Positions 17,286-26,470 are shown, counted from the first letter of the stretch. The stretch is DNA of 54,419 nt from Bacteroidota bacterium (GCA_027593175.1 JAQCJI010000009.1:1-54419); one strand, 5' to 3'. Numbers and translations are program-made. The notes: generated from the sequence alone by a model not told the origin.

Positions 17286-18351
17286 CAAAAAAGTAAACAG
17301 CTACCGCCGCCTCTCAGGCATTACCGTGGTAGCTGTTTATTTTCTTATTCTGGTCGGAGGCATTGTGCGAAGTACTGGCTCGGGTATGGGTTGTCCGGAC
17401 TGGCCAAAATGCTTTGGCTCGGTAATCCCTCCGACAGCTATAGAGCAACTTCCAGAAAACTATCAAGAGATTTACTTAGAGAAAAGGCTCGCAAAAAACG
17501 ATCGGTTTGTAGCTACTTTGTCCAAGTTGGGATTTAAAGAAACCGCTAGTCAGCTTGCTAATGATAAATCCATCCAAGTTGAAGAAGAATTCAATGCCAC
17601 CAAAACCTGGATTGAATACATCAATCGACTTATTGGTGTAGTGATTGGTGTTTTAATTCTAGCCACTTTAGTAAAGTCATTTTCACTTTGGTCCCAGGAT
17701 AAATGGATTTCAATCACTGCTTTTCTTGCACTTGTTCTCGTTGCGTTTACGGGTTGGATAGGTTCTATTGTGGTTTCAACCAACTTATTGGCCTGGATGA
17801 TTACGGTACATATGCTTCTTGCCTTGGCTCTTGTAGCTGTGCTTTTGTATAGTCATCGCAGAGCTGCTCGATTACTCTCTAAAATACAGGGAGCTAGTCT
17901 TGTAATGCCTAAAAAAATCTTCTGGCTATTGTTAGTTGCTAGTAGTTTGATGTTGGTTCAGATTGTACTTGGCACGCAGGTCAGAGAAGGGATTGATCGG
18001 GTGTCATTTGTTATGGGTAACATGCTTCGTGAGGAGTGGATTGGAAAAGTGGGGATAATATTCTTGGTACATCGCTCTTTTTCTTTGGTCCTTTTGGCTG
18101 TTCATGTACTTTATTTTGTGTGGGCGTTTAAATTTTCAGCTCGAAATACTTCAATAACGTATTGGAATCAAGCGCTATTGTTACTTCTAATGCTTGAGAT
18201 TGCGTCTGGTGTGGGGATGGCTTATTTTGGCATACCCGCCTATTTACAGCCTATCCATTTGCTTTTTGGGTCCTTGATTTTGGGAGTGCAATTTATTTTA
18301 ATACTCCAAGTGAAGGAACAGTCTAACTTTAAACTTGATTCTCAACTATGA
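17269..18351 (+). CDS. ctaA: Heme A synthase
   Basis: The COX15/CtaA protein oxidises the heme O C8 methyl group to make heme A for the aa3 oxidase. It has eight hydrophobic segments in two pseudo-symmetrical halves. The N-terminal signature VGGIVRSTGSGMGCPDWPKC contains the conserved cysteine and PDWP block. I chose the ATG at 17269 (MNPSTNKKV) over the one at 17245, because conservation begins at YRRLSGITVVAVYF and the shorter form still overlaps coxA by only 17 bp. It ends overlapping ctaB by 4 bp, so translational coupling is likely. Confidence 0.92.
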   Translation: MNPSTNKKVNSYRRLSGITVVAVYFLILVGGIVRSTGSGMGCPDWPKCFGSVIPPTAIEQLPENYQEIYLEKRLAKNDRFVATLSKLGFKETASQLANDKSIQVEEEFNATKTWIEYINRLIGVVIGVLILATLVKSFSLWSQDKWISITAFLALVLVAFTGWIGSIVVSTNLLAWMITVHMLLALALVAVLLYSHRRAARLLSKIQGASLVMPKKIFWLLLVASSLMLVQIVLGTQVREGIDRVSFVMGNMLREEWIGKVGIIFLVHRSFSLVLLAVHVLYFVWAFKFSARNTSITYWNQALLLLLMLEIASGVGMAYFGIPAYLQPIHLLFGSLILGVQFILILQVKEQSNFKLDSQL

Positions 18352-19250
18352 ATTCAGTTGGTGTGACATCAAACAGCTTGCTAATTTTACTTCGAAGTAG
18401 GGTATCGGCCTATTCTGACTTGATTAAGTTTAGGCTTTCTGCTTTGGTAACTTTTTCTGCTGTATTTGGCTATATTCTCGGAGACCAAGGAGCTTTCGGT
18501 TGGCCTGGATTTATCGGTCTTATTTTGGGAGGATTTTTAGTTTCAGGGGCTTCGGGTGCTGCCAACCAGATCATGGAGTGCGATTTGGATAAACTAATGA
18601 AGCGTACACAGAATCGACCGCTTCCCATGCAGCTTATTTCTTTGCAGGAGGCCTATTGGTTCACCGCTTTTATTGCGGTGTCGGGTATTAGTTTACTCTG
18701 GATTTTTACGAATCCATTGACCACAGGTTTGGGAATATTGAGCATGCTGCTCTATGTATTTGCCTATACTCCGCTCAAGCGGGTAGGGCCAATTGCTGTT
18801 TTTGTAGGAGCTATTCCTGGTGCTATGCCTCCTTTGTTGGGATGGACTGCTGCTACTGGAGCGATCACATACGAAGCCTTAATCATTTTTGGGATTCAAT
18901 TTATTTGGCAATTTCCTCATTTCTGGGCTATTGCTTGGGTGAGTGATGAGGATTACAAGCGTGCTGGATTTAAGTTACTCCCAAGTGGTGGTGGACAGGA
19001 TTTAAATACAGCTATTCAAATTATGATCTATACCCTCTTTTTGGTGCCTTTGGGTTTATTACCAAGTTATTTTGGTTTGGTGGGCTTGAACTCAGGAATT
19101 GTGGCCACGGTTTGTGGAGTTTTATTTTTGGCTCAGACTTTCTCATTGATGATGGATTGTTCTCGAAAGTCAGCATTAAAAATCATGTTTGGGTCCTTCA
19201 TTTATTTACCAGTAGTACAGATTGCATATTTGTTAGATAAAATACCTTAA
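18348..19250 (+). CDS. ctaB: Protoheme IX farnesyltransferase (heme O synthase)
   Basis: A UbiA-family prenyltransferase that adds a farnesyl group to heme B, giving heme O for CtaA. The Asp-rich motif NQIMECDLDKLMKRTQNRP (residues ~73-91) is the family's metal/diphosphate-binding signature and includes the MKRTxxRP block specific to heme O synthases. About nine helices are seen over 300 aa. The ATG overlaps the ctaA stop (ATGA). ctaA and ctaB lie between coxA and subunit III, the usual Bacteroidota order. Confidence 0.93.
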   Translation: MNSVGVTSNSLLILLRSRVSAYSDLIKFRLSALVTFSAVFGYILGDQGAFGWPGFIGLILGGFLVSGASGAANQIMECDLDKLMKRTQNRPLPMQLISLQEAYWFTAFIAVSGISLLWIFTNPLTTGLGILSMLLYVFAYTPLKRVGPIAVFVGAIPGAMPPLLGWTAATGAITYEALIIFGIQFIWQFPHFWAIAWVSDEDYKRAGFKLLPSGGGQDLNTAIQIMIYTLFLVPLGLLPSYFGLVGLNSGIVATVCGVLFLAQTFSLMMDCSRKSALKIMFGSFIYLPVVQIAYLLDKIP

Positions 19251-19253
19251 GTC

Positions 19254-19835
19254 ATGGAAAGTGAATTAAAATACATAGATATTGTAGAACAGCCTATTAG
19301 CATGCATCCAAAGAAGTTTGCGCTTTGGCTCTTTTTAGTGACTGTACTCATGATATTTGCAGCTCTTACAAGTGCTTATATTGTTCGTCAGGCTGAGGGA
19401 AACTGGCTAGAGTATGAGCTGCCAGAAATTTTTTGGATTACCTCCGGAATTGTTTTACTCAGTTCGGTATGCATTCAGGCTGCTTATTTTGCAGCTAAAA
19501 AAGATAATTTTCTAGGCTTACGGATTGGAATGGTTTTAACAGTGCTATTGGGAATTGCTTTTTTGGTTGGGCAATGGTATAGTTGGGTAGCCTTGGTGGA
19601 TAGAGAGGTATTTTTTGTGGGGAATCCAGCAGGATCTTTTTTATATGTTTTCACCGGTTTACACGCGGCTCATTTGATCAGCGGTGTGATTTTTCTGATT
19701 ATTGTATTAATTTCGACCTTTAGATATAAGGTGCACTCACAGGCGCTTAACACTATAGAAATGGCTACTACTTATTGGCATTTTCTTGGGGGATTGTGGT
19801 TGTATTTGTTTTTATTTTTGCTTTTAAATCATTAA
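19254..19835 (+). CDS. Cytochrome c oxidase subunit III-like protein (short form)
   Basis: A 193-aa COX3-superfamily membrane protein with five helices. Typical blocks are WLFLVTVLMIFAALTSAYIV, GLHAAHLISGVIFLI and TYWHFLGGLWLYLFLFLLL. It lacks the two N-terminal helices of full-length subunit III. It is followed 27 bp later by a longer COX3 paralogue. Bacteroidota oxidase operons often carry both, and whether both enter the enzyme is not known from sequence. Confidence 0.88.
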   Translation: MESELKYIDIVEQPISMHPKKFALWLFLVTVLMIFAALTSAYIVRQAEGNWLEYELPEIFWITSGIVLLSSVCIQAAYFAAKKDNFLGLRIGMVLTVLLGIAFLVGQWYSWVALVDREVFFVGNPAGSFLYVFTGLHAAHLISGVIFLIIVLISTFRYKVHSQALNTIEMATTYWHFLGGLWLYLFLFLLLNH

Positions 19836-19862
19836 AATTTATCCAGTACAACTAACTTAATT

Positions 19863-20639
19863 ATGTCTGCGCATTCTACTGCTATTGAAGTAAGCTCGAA
19901 AAGAGGAGTTTGGGGTGGAGGAAATGAGCCTCTCAAGGCCAGCTATGGAAAACTAATGATGTGGTTTTTCCTACTTTCTGACATCTTTACTTTTGCTGCC
20001 TTCCTGATTAGCTACTTGGCCATCCGTGTCAGCTATCCTACCTATGCAGGTGCTGCGGAAACCTTTACTGGTTCTAACGAGTACTGGCCAGTGCCTGAAT
20101 TGGTATTTGAGGCGCTTCCCTTCCTTCATGGGGTGCATGCTCCTTTGATATTTGTGGGGCTTATGACCTTTATCTTGATTGCAAGTTCGGTAACCATGGT
20201 CTTGGCAGTAGAAGCAGGACACCGCAACGATAGAGCAGATGTGGTAAAATGGATGCTATGGACGCTCCTTGGAGGGATTACCTTTTTGAGTTGTCAGGCT
20301 TGGGAATGGTCTCACTTTATTCATGGTACAGAAGGAGGTTCACTTCTGACTTATGTGAATGGACTTGGGCAGAATGTGACTGAAACGGTCTTTGGAGCTA
20401 ACTTGATGGTAAATGAATATGGTCCTGCGGCTTTTGCCCAGCTCTTTTTCTTTATCACTGGCTTTCACGGTTTCCACGTAACCATCGGTGTTTTCTTGTT
20501 ATTCCTTTGTTTTTACCAAGCAGCCGTAGGCGTTTACGACAAGCGCGGACATTATGAAATGGTTGAAAAAATTGGTCTTTATTGGCACTTTGTTGACCTA
20601 GTTTGGGTATTTGTATTTACCTTATTCTATTTAATCTAA
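19863..20639 (+). CDS. coxC: Cytochrome c oxidase subunit III (long form)
   Basis: A 258-aa COX3 protein with membrane segments around MMWFFLLSDIFTFAAFLISY, LIFVGLMTFILIASSVTMVL, AFAQLFFFITGFHGFHVTIG and YWHFVDLVWVFVFTLFYLI. Conserved FHGFHVxxG and WHFVDxVWVFVF blocks identify it as subunit III, which stabilises the catalytic core. A loop of ~40 residues (AETFTGSNEYWPVPELVFEA) is inserted after the first helix. The subunit IV gene follows after ~20 bp. Confidence 0.92.
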   Translation: MSAHSTAIEVSSKRGVWGGGNEPLKASYGKLMMWFFLLSDIFTFAAFLISYLAIRVSYPTYAGAAETFTGSNEYWPVPELVFEALPFLHGVHAPLIFVGLMTFILIASSVTMVLAVEAGHRNDRADVVKWMLWTLLGGITFLSCQAWEWSHFIHGTEGGSLLTYVNGLGQNVTETVFGANLMVNEYGPAAFAQLFFFITGFHGFHVTIGVFLLFLCFYQAAVGVYDKRGHYEMVEKIGLYWHFVDLVWVFVFTLFYLI

Positions 20640-20658
20640 GCACTTTAATCCCTTGATT

Positions 20659-20988
20659 ATGGAAATTCAAGACACTAAATCTACGCTTCAGGTATCTCCG
20701 AGAAACGAGGAAAAAATAAAGAAAATCTGGAAAACAGCTCTTATTCTTTTAGCGATTACCTTGGCAGAGTTCGTCATGGCTTTCACCATGGATAGGGGCA
20801 TTTTATTGTATTCGATTTTTATTGCACTAACCATTTGGAAGGCTAAATACATCATGATGGAGTTTATGCACTTAGGAGATGAAGCAAAACCTTTGTTTTA
20901 TTCCATCATTGTACCTCTAATCTTCCTGGTTTGGTTGGTAATTACTTTGATCAAAGAAGGTTCGGATATCTTTATGATGCGCTGGTAG
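20659..20988 (+). CDS. coxD: Cytochrome c oxidase subunit IV (CtaF/CoxD-like)
   Basis: A 109-aa small membrane subunit of the oxidase with three helices (WKTALILLAITLAEFVMAF, GILLYSIFIALTIWKAKYI and SIIVPLIFLVWLVITLI) and a conserved YIMMEFMHLGDE block. The ATG at 20659 is chosen over an in-frame TTG at 20653 because the TTG adds only two residues. It ends the structural oxidase genes, and a hairpin stands between it and the SCO gene. Confidence 0.88.
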   Translation: MEIQDTKSTLQVSPRNEEKIKKIWKTALILLAITLAEFVMAFTMDRGILLYSIFIALTIWKAKYIMMEFMHLGDEAKPLFYSIIVPLIFLVWLVITLIKEGSDIFMMRW

Positions 20989-21010
20989 AAATAATTTAAT
21001 AAAAAAAGTT

Positions 21011-21041
21011 AGGTTGAAGTGAATCACTTCAACCTTCTTAT
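21011..21041. terminator. Hairpin between coxD and the SCO gene
   Basis: AGGTTGAAGTG (21011-21021) and CACTTCAACCT (21025-21035) form a perfect 11-bp stem with an AAT loop. On the plus strand it is followed by a weak T tract (TCTTATTTG). The run of seven A at 21001-21007 gives a better T tract on the minus strand. It probably attenuates rather than stops read-through into SCO. Confidence 0.55.
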
Positions 21042-21056
21042 TTGTTACACTATAGT

Positions 21057-21725
21057 ATGCGAAGTTTACGAATTCTACAAGGCCTTGTCCTCGTTTGTAT
21101 TTTATTAATCCCTATCCTTATTTTCTTATTTTTGAAAGGGTTTGGAAAAAACGAGTATGATTTGCCAATCTTTTATCAAAAGGGTGTCGACAATCCATTT
21201 CAAGAATGTCCTGTTTCTGATAGTTTACAGCATTATATTCCTAATTTTACTTTCATCAACCAGGATGGTAAGCCGATGGGGAGAGCCCAAATGGATGGTA
21301 AAATTACTATTGTGGATTTCTTTTTCACTTCCTGTCCAAGTGTATGTCCAGTGATGTCTAAAGAGATGGAGCGGGTGAATGATCATTTCCGAGATGAACC
21401 ACTGGTGCAGATAATTTCAATTAGTATTGACCCAATTTACGACACCCCGCAAATCTTGAAAGCCTATGCGGAGGAGTATCATGCAATTCCGGGGAAATGG
21501 AATTTTCTCTCCGGACCAAAGGAGGAAACTTTCCAATTGGCTCATTGTGGTTTTGTGCTTCCTGCCTTGGACGGCAATGGGGTGCCAGACGATTTTGTAC
21601 ACAGTGATAAATTTATATTGATTGACGATGAAGGGCGAATCCGGGGTTATTATAGTGGTACTACCCGAGAACAAGTGGATCTATTAATGTTAGAAACAAA
21701 AATTTTACTGTATGGCAAAGACTAA
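21057..21725 (+). CDS. SCO1/SenC family copper chaperone
   Basis: A membrane-anchored thioredoxin-fold protein that delivers copper to the CuA site of subunit II. One N-terminal helix (ILQGLVLVCILLIPILIFLFL) is followed by the copper motif C93PSVC97 and the distal copper ligand H182 in VHSDKFILIDDEG. I chose the ATG at 21057 (MRSLRILQG, 222 aa) instead of a TTG at 21042. The gene overlaps the DUF420 gene by 14 bp. Its place after the oxidase genes fits a role in assembling this enzyme. Confidence 0.93.
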   Translation: MRSLRILQGLVLVCILLIPILIFLFLKGFGKNEYDLPIFYQKGVDNPFQECPVSDSLQHYIPNFTFINQDGKPMGRAQMDGKITIVDFFFTSCPSVCPVMSKEMERVNDHFRDEPLVQIISISIDPIYDTPQILKAYAEEYHAIPGKWNFLSGPKEETFQLAHCGFVLPALDGNGVPDDFVHSDKFILIDDEGRIRGYYSGTTREQVDLLMLETKILLYGKD

Positions 21726-22275
21726 TACGGCAACAATAGCTCCGGAAGAGGAGAAAGTCAAAAATTGGATTATTGGGATTTCTATTGCCGTTCCTTTGGC
21801 AGTAGCTGTTCTTTTATTTATGCCCACCAAATTTACCTCCTTGGGAGGTTGGGTCTATTTTCTCCCACATCTCAATGCAGTCATCAATTCAGCTGCCTCT
21901 CTAGCGTTGGTGTTGGCATTGGTGTTTATTAAGCAGAAGAAGTATGCTTTGCATGGAGCCACGATGACAGTTGCTTTTATTTTAGGGGCGATATTTCTGG
22001 TATCCTACGTAATCTACCATGGTGCTGCAGAAAGTACGTCCTTTGGTGGTGAAGGCAGTATTCGAATCGTTTATTATTTCTTGTTGATTACCCATATTTT
22101 GTTTGCAGCTATAGCGCTATTTCCTATCTTATTTGCGTATTATTATGGATATACCAATCAGCGGGGGAAACACCGTAAGGTGGTAAAATATGCGTATCCT
22201 ATTTGGCTATATGTATCGGTTACCGGGGTGATTGTTTACCTAATGATTGCTCCTTACTATACCCATACGTTCTAA
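21712..22275 (+). CDS. DUF420 family membrane protein (oxidase assembly, CtaM-like)
   Basis: A 187-aa protein with about five helices. Blocks typical of DUF420 are LPHLNAVINSAASLALVLAL, MTVAFILGAIFLVSYVIYHG and KYAYPIWLYVSVTGVIVYLM. In Firmicutes the related CtaM is needed for aa3 oxidase maturation, so an assembly role here is a reasonable inference supported by the overlap with SCO. The conserved His residues (PHLN, YHG, ITHI) could bind heme or copper. Confidence 0.87.
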   Translation: MAKTNTATIAPEEEKVKNWIIGISIAVPLAVAVLLFMPTKFTSLGGWVYFLPHLNAVINSAASLALVLALVFIKQKKYALHGATMTVAFILGAIFLVSYVIYHGAAESTSFGGEGSIRIVYYFLLITHILFAAIALFPILFAYYYGYTNQRGKHRKVVKYAYPIWLYVSVTGVIVYLMIAPYYTHTF

Positions 22276-22311
22276 ATTTTGTTTGTTAATCTTCCAAATA
22301 CAGGAGAACAC

Positions 22312-22557
22312 ATGAAATTCAAAATCTTATTTCTACTAGCAGCAAGTTTCTTTATTACTATTGGAGCATCTGCCCAATGTGCAATGTGTAGGGCTTCAGT
22401 GGAAAACAATGTAAGTAATGGGGATACCTCAATTGGTGCTGGACTCAATAATGGGATTTTGTATCTCGTGGTGATGCCGTATTTAATGGCAGGAATCATT
22501 GGCTACTTGTGGTATAGAAATTCCAAAAAGAAGAAAGCGAAATTCCAGCCACGCTAA
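22312..22557 (+). CDS. Small CxxC membrane protein of the oxidase operon, 81 aa
   Basis: The ATG at 22312 starts a signal peptide (MKFKILFLLAASFFITIGASA) followed by QCAMCRASVENNVSNG, a hydrophobic helix (ILYLVVMPYLMAGIIGYLWY) and a basic tail. The CxxC directly after the predicted cleavage site would lie in the periplasm next to a single C-terminal anchor. It follows the DUF420 gene by 36 bp. Similar small proteins recur downstream of Bacteroidota oxidase genes, as far as I recall, but I know of no assigned function. A thiol-redox or copper-handling role is only a guess. Confidence 0.75.
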   Translation: MKFKILFLLAASFFITIGASAQCAMCRASVENNVSNGDTSIGAGLNNGILYLVVMPYLMAGIIGYLWYRNSKKKKAKFQPR

Positions 22558-22609
22558 TACTATTCGGCAAAGTTTGATACCAGACTTTGCTTTTTTATTT
22601 TTAGGTCTC

Positions 22610-25600
22610 ATGAAGCTTTCTATTCGCAGTACTCTTCTTTTGGGAAGCGTACTTCTTCTGCCCGCAGTCCTGATTTTGAATTTTTTTGTTTATCAAAAAA
22701 GTCAAGAGGAGACTTACATCCAGGCCATTGAAAAGAAAATTCATATGGTAGAAGTAGAATTTAACCAAGATTTCGAATTTTTTCAACGCCAAGGTAGTAG
22801 TCTGGATTCTCTGAGTTTTGAGCGTGTAAGTAGTGAGGCATATTCCCATCCATTTTTCATTGTTGATCCACAAAAAGAGCTTCAGTATTGGTCAACCAAT
22901 GATTTTGTATTGGATTTCTCTACTTTGGATGTAGCGCGAGATTTTCAAGTTCTTGACTCTCCTTACGGTACTTTTTTAGTAAAGCTTCAAAAAATATCTC
23001 CAAGAGAGGGAAGTGATTTTTTTGTTCAAGCCTTCCGCTTAGTATGGGCTGGGGATATTAAAAATGACTATATCGTTATGGGACCTAACCCTGAGGTATT
23101 TGGGAATTCATTATTCACGCTTTATCCCAACGCAGAGGAAGGATCCTTACAGGTCAAATCTTCTACTGGCCTACCCTTATTTGGCATTGATTTTCAGTTG
23201 GGTTTTGTTTCTGTAGGAAAAACGTGGACTACTCCCTTATTAATTTTTAGCTTTTCCCTCTTTTTGCTGTATGCATTTCTTAGCTTCATTTTTTTGAGAA
23301 AAAAATGGAGAAAAGGACAAGTGTGGCAGGCAATAGGCTATGGATTTTTCATCCTCATAGTAGTACGGGCAGGCATGTTGTTTTTCAATTTTCCGCAGGC
23401 CTACTTAGACTTTTCGCTTTTTGATCCAGGTGAATATACTTCGTCGTGGTTGGTGCCCAGCTTGGGTGATCTTTTACTTCATACGGGCTGTTGTGTCCTG
23501 ATTTTAGGCCTTTTAGTTCACCAGCTTTCCTCCAAACCCATTATAGAAAAACTTGCAAGTTGGCGGCTGCGGATTCGAGAGGAAGGATTACTTCTAGTGG
23601 CCTTTATGATTTCCACCTTATTTTTTAGTGGGCTATGGGCGGTGGTGCGAGATTTGGTGCTGCATGCAACTTGGAGTTTGGATATTTCTTCGATTCCAAG
23701 CTTTGATCGGATGGTGGGCACTAGCTTTTTGATTATTTTTTTATGGGCTGCTGCTTATGTCTTCCTAAGTTTTACCTTGATCAATCTATTTATTCGTGGG
23801 GGTTCAGCTAAACATTTGATGTATCGAATGTTATTGGTTGCGGCAGGAGTATGCTCAGGAATTTCCTTTGTTTGGGACTTTTGGTTTGGTGTGGCAGGTT
23901 TGGCGCACTTCCTTTTTCTATTTACTATAATTAGGTATGATTTAGTTGCCAATGTCTATCGTCTAGGTCTAGAAACCTTTCTAACGCTTTTTTATGCTAG
24001 CCTAATTGCGGCATGCATTGTGGCGGCAAGTAGCTACCAAACCTCTGCTGAACGCTTGATACAGTCCAAGATTGCATTTGCAAATCAGCAGCTGCTGGCT
24101 AGGGAAGAACAAACAGCATTAATTTTAGAGGACATTTTTTCTAGGCTTAAAAACGATCTTTTTATACAGAATCGATTGGCGGATCCCTTGCTTTCCAAAG
24201 ATCCGGTTGTGAGTAAAATTAGAAAAATTTATTTGGATAATTACTTTGACCAATTTGAGGTAATGATCCGTATTTTTTCCCCTACAGGAAAGCAAATTGA
24301 AGGACCGTTGGAAGGAAAATCTTTAAAGGAATTGGAGCAAGAGTTTGTAAAGAGTGATTTTGCCACTCAAGTACCTAATTTATATTTTATACAAGACTCA
24401 GAGAGTGGAAGGGGAATCAAATTCGTAGCCTTTATCCCTATGGACAAGGGAGGCCTTGGACTGGGAACCATCTATTTAGAGTTTGACCAGTTTCTAATTC
24501 AAGTTGGCAATGCCTATCCCCGCTTACTTTTGGATGAGCAGTATGCTAAAAAATTGAATATGGATCCATTTGATTTTGGGGTATTTAAAGAGGGCGAACT
24601 AATCCGAAGTTCTGGCACCTTCAATTTTCAGCAGGAGCAGCTACTCCTGTTGTTGCAAAAACCTGAGTTAGTGGATAGGGGAGTGGACATCTTGGGCTAC
24701 CAGCATCTAGGGATAAAAAATGGGGAGGAGCTCTGGGTATTGTCTTCTCCTATTATTACTGTTAAACAGTTTATTGGGAACCTTTCGCTGTTTTTTGTAG
24801 TCTTTGTTTTCCTCACTTTTCTTTCCATTGTGTTGAGTGTTCTGATGCAGGGATACCGAAAGTTTGAATTTAATTACTCCACGAAGCTTCAGCTCTACCT
24901 TAATTTTGCATTTTTCTTTCCAATCCTTATCATTTCAATCATCACCACTGGCTTGCTTTCTCAAAGTTACAAGGACGACCTTAATGGGCAGTACCTTCAA
25001 AAAGCCACCTTAATTAAGGGGAATTTAGTTCGATTTTTTGGTGCTCAAAACTTAGAAGAGGTGGATCGTGATGCCCTTACGGAAGAAATAAATGCCTTAG
25101 CAACCACTTTGGGAACAGATATACATTTGTATAGTAAGGAGGGCTTATTACTGACCTCGAGTAGAACTACCATTTTCGAAAAGAAACTTTTATCCAATCG
25201 CATGCATCCGGGAGCCATGGCTGCATTGGTTGAGACAAAAGGGGTGGAGGCCCTTCTAGAAGAACAGGTTGGTAAACTTAGGTACCAGGCTGTGTATTTA
25301 GCAATTCCTTCACAGCCCAACTCCTCCATTGATGCAGTGGTAGCCATTCCCTTTTTTGAGTCTGAAGAAGAACTCAATGCCCTTATCTCAGATGTTTTGG
25401 GGAATGTTTTCAATGCCTTTGTGGTTATTTTTATTCTGTTTTTGATCATTTCATTTTTGGTAACTAAAAACTTGACGCTTCCTTTTCGCTTGCTTACGCA
25501 GAAACTCAAGGTAACCAATCTGGAAAATAACGAGCCAATGTACTGGTCTTCTAAAGATGAAATTGGGCTATTGGTCAACGAATACAACCAGATGCTCTCC

Positions 25601-26323
25601 AAGTTGGAGGCGAGTAAAAAAGTACTGGCTTCTACTGAAAAGGAGTCCGCTTGGAGGGAAATGGCCAAGCAGGTTGCTCATGAGATTAAAAATCCACTTA
25701 CCCCAATGAAGCTCACCTTGCAACATTTACTTCGTTTGGAGCAAGAAGGGAAATTGGAAGATGCGGATAAACTGAAAAAATCTCTAGAAACCTTAATTCA
25801 TCAAGTAGATGCCTTGAGTGGCATAGCCTCTTCATTTTCTACTTTTGCCAAGATGCCGCTTCCTTGTAATGAATTGATAAATTTTAAAGAAGTACTATCA
25901 AAGGTGCTGGAGCTTTTTAAAACCGATAAGCGGATGGAACTAGAATTCCAAGACGATTCATTTACCGATCAAATTTCTATTTTTGGGGATGATAAACTAT
26001 TCGGGCGTGTTATTTCAAACTTGATCATCAATGGCATGCAGGCAGTAGCGCCTGGAATAAAGTCTCATATCCGTATATGGCTGTGGCTTACTGATCGCGC
26101 TGTATTTTTAGAGATTTCGGATAATGGGAAAGGGATCCCTTTAGCACTTCGAGACAAAATTTTTATTCCCAATTTTAGTACCAAGAGTCAAGGTTCAGGA
26201 CTCGGTCTGGCCATTGCAAAAAGTGGGGTAGAAACTGCTGGAGGTAAAATTTGGTTTGAAACTAAAGTCGGCAAGGGAACTACTTTTTTCTTGACTTTTC
26301 CACTGATAAAAGATAAAATTTAA
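22610..26323 (+). CDS. Large NtrY-like membrane histidine kinase, 1237 aa
   Basis: A sensor kinase with an unusually long input part. From the ATG at 22610 (MKLSIRSTLLLG) there is one N-terminal helix, an extracytoplasmic stretch to ~residue 200, and a block of about seven helices at ~200-480. A second extracytoplasmic region of ~250 residues is followed by helices near 724-745 and 765-785, a third sensor region, and a final helix near 932-955. HAMP, HisKA (VAHEIKNPLTP, H1024) and HATPase follow, with N box NLIINGMQ, G1 DNGKGIP and G2 GSGLGLAIAK. The kinase core is intact. No response regulator is adjacent. An in-frame start at 22499 would overlap the previous gene. Confidence 0.9.
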   Translation: MKLSIRSTLLLGSVLLLPAVLILNFFVYQKSQEETYIQAIEKKIHMVEVEFNQDFEFFQRQGSSLDSLSFERVSSEAYSHPFFIVDPQKELQYWSTNDFVLDFSTLDVARDFQVLDSPYGTFLVKLQKISPREGSDFFVQAFRLVWAGDIKNDYIVMGPNPEVFGNSLFTLYPNAEEGSLQVKSSTGLPLFGIDFQLGFVSVGKTWTTPLLIFSFSLFLLYAFLSFIFLRKKWRKGQVWQAIGYGFFILIVVRAGMLFFNFPQAYLDFSLFDPGEYTSSWLVPSLGDLLLHTGCCVLILGLLVHQLSSKPIIEKLASWRLRIREEGLLLVAFMISTLFFSGLWAVVRDLVLHATWSLDISSIPSFDRMVGTSFLIIFLWAAAYVFLSFTLINLFIRGGSAKHLMYRMLLVAAGVCSGISFVWDFWFGVAGLAHFLFLFTIIRYDLVANVYRLGLETFLTLFYASLIAACIVAASSYQTSAERLIQSKIAFANQQLLAREEQTALILEDIFSRLKNDLFIQNRLADPLLSKDPVVSKIRKIYLDNYFDQFEVMIRIFSPTGKQIEGPLEGKSLKELEQEFVKSDFATQVPNLYFIQDSESGRGIKFVAFIPMDKGGLGLGTIYLEFDQFLIQVGNAYPRLLLDEQYAKKLNMDPFDFGVFKEGELIRSSGTFNFQQEQLLLLLQKPELVDRGVDILGYQHLGIKNGEELWVLSSPIITVKQFIGNLSLFFVVFVFLTFLSIVLSVLMQGYRKFEFNYSTKLQLYLNFAFFFPILIISIITTGLLSQSYKDDLNGQYLQKATLIKGNLVRFFGAQNLEEVDRDALTEEINALATTLGTDIHLYSKEGLLLTSSRTTIFEKKLLSNRMHPGAMAALVETKGVEALLEEQVGKLRYQAVYLAIPSQPNSSIDAVVAIPFFESEEELNALISDVLGNVFNAFVVIFILFLIISFLVTKNLTLPFRLLTQKLKVTNLENNEPMYWSSKDEIGLLVNEYNQMLSKLEASKKVLASTEKESAWREMAKQVAHEIKNPLTPMKLTLQHLLRLEQEGKLEDADKLKKSLETLIHQVDALSGIASSFSTFAKMPLPCNELINFKEVLSKVLELFKTDKRMELEFQDDSFTDQISIFGDDKLFGRVISNLIINGMQAVAPGIKSHIRIWLWLTDRAVFLEISDNGKGIPLALRDKIFIPNFSTKSQGSGLGLAIAKSGVETAGGKIWFETKVGKGTTFFLTFPLIKDKI

Positions 26324-26417
26324 TACAAAAGGAGTTCATTTCTATCGATTGAGCTCAAAGAAGATACCTTCAAAAGTCCAATAAACCTTTCCCTACAAAT
26401 CAATTCATAAAAAAATG

Positions 26418-26425
26418 TAACTTTG
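26418..26425 (+). promoter_or_regulatory. Putative -7 box of the SDR/ispG unit
   Basis: TAACTTTG matches TAnnTTTG 45 bp before the SDR start. The -33 position shows only a TTTC (26388-26391), so the match is partial. It would separate this unit from the kinase gene. Confidence 0.35.
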
Positions 26426-26470
26426 TCTAATGTAGATAGTTGTCACACTAACTATTAAGAAGTGAAACAA

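Noticed and set aside
25045-25668. 207-codon minus-strand frame inside the histidine kinase
   Set aside because: It is antisense to an intact, family-consistent kinase gene; Ser/Arg-rich shadow composition.
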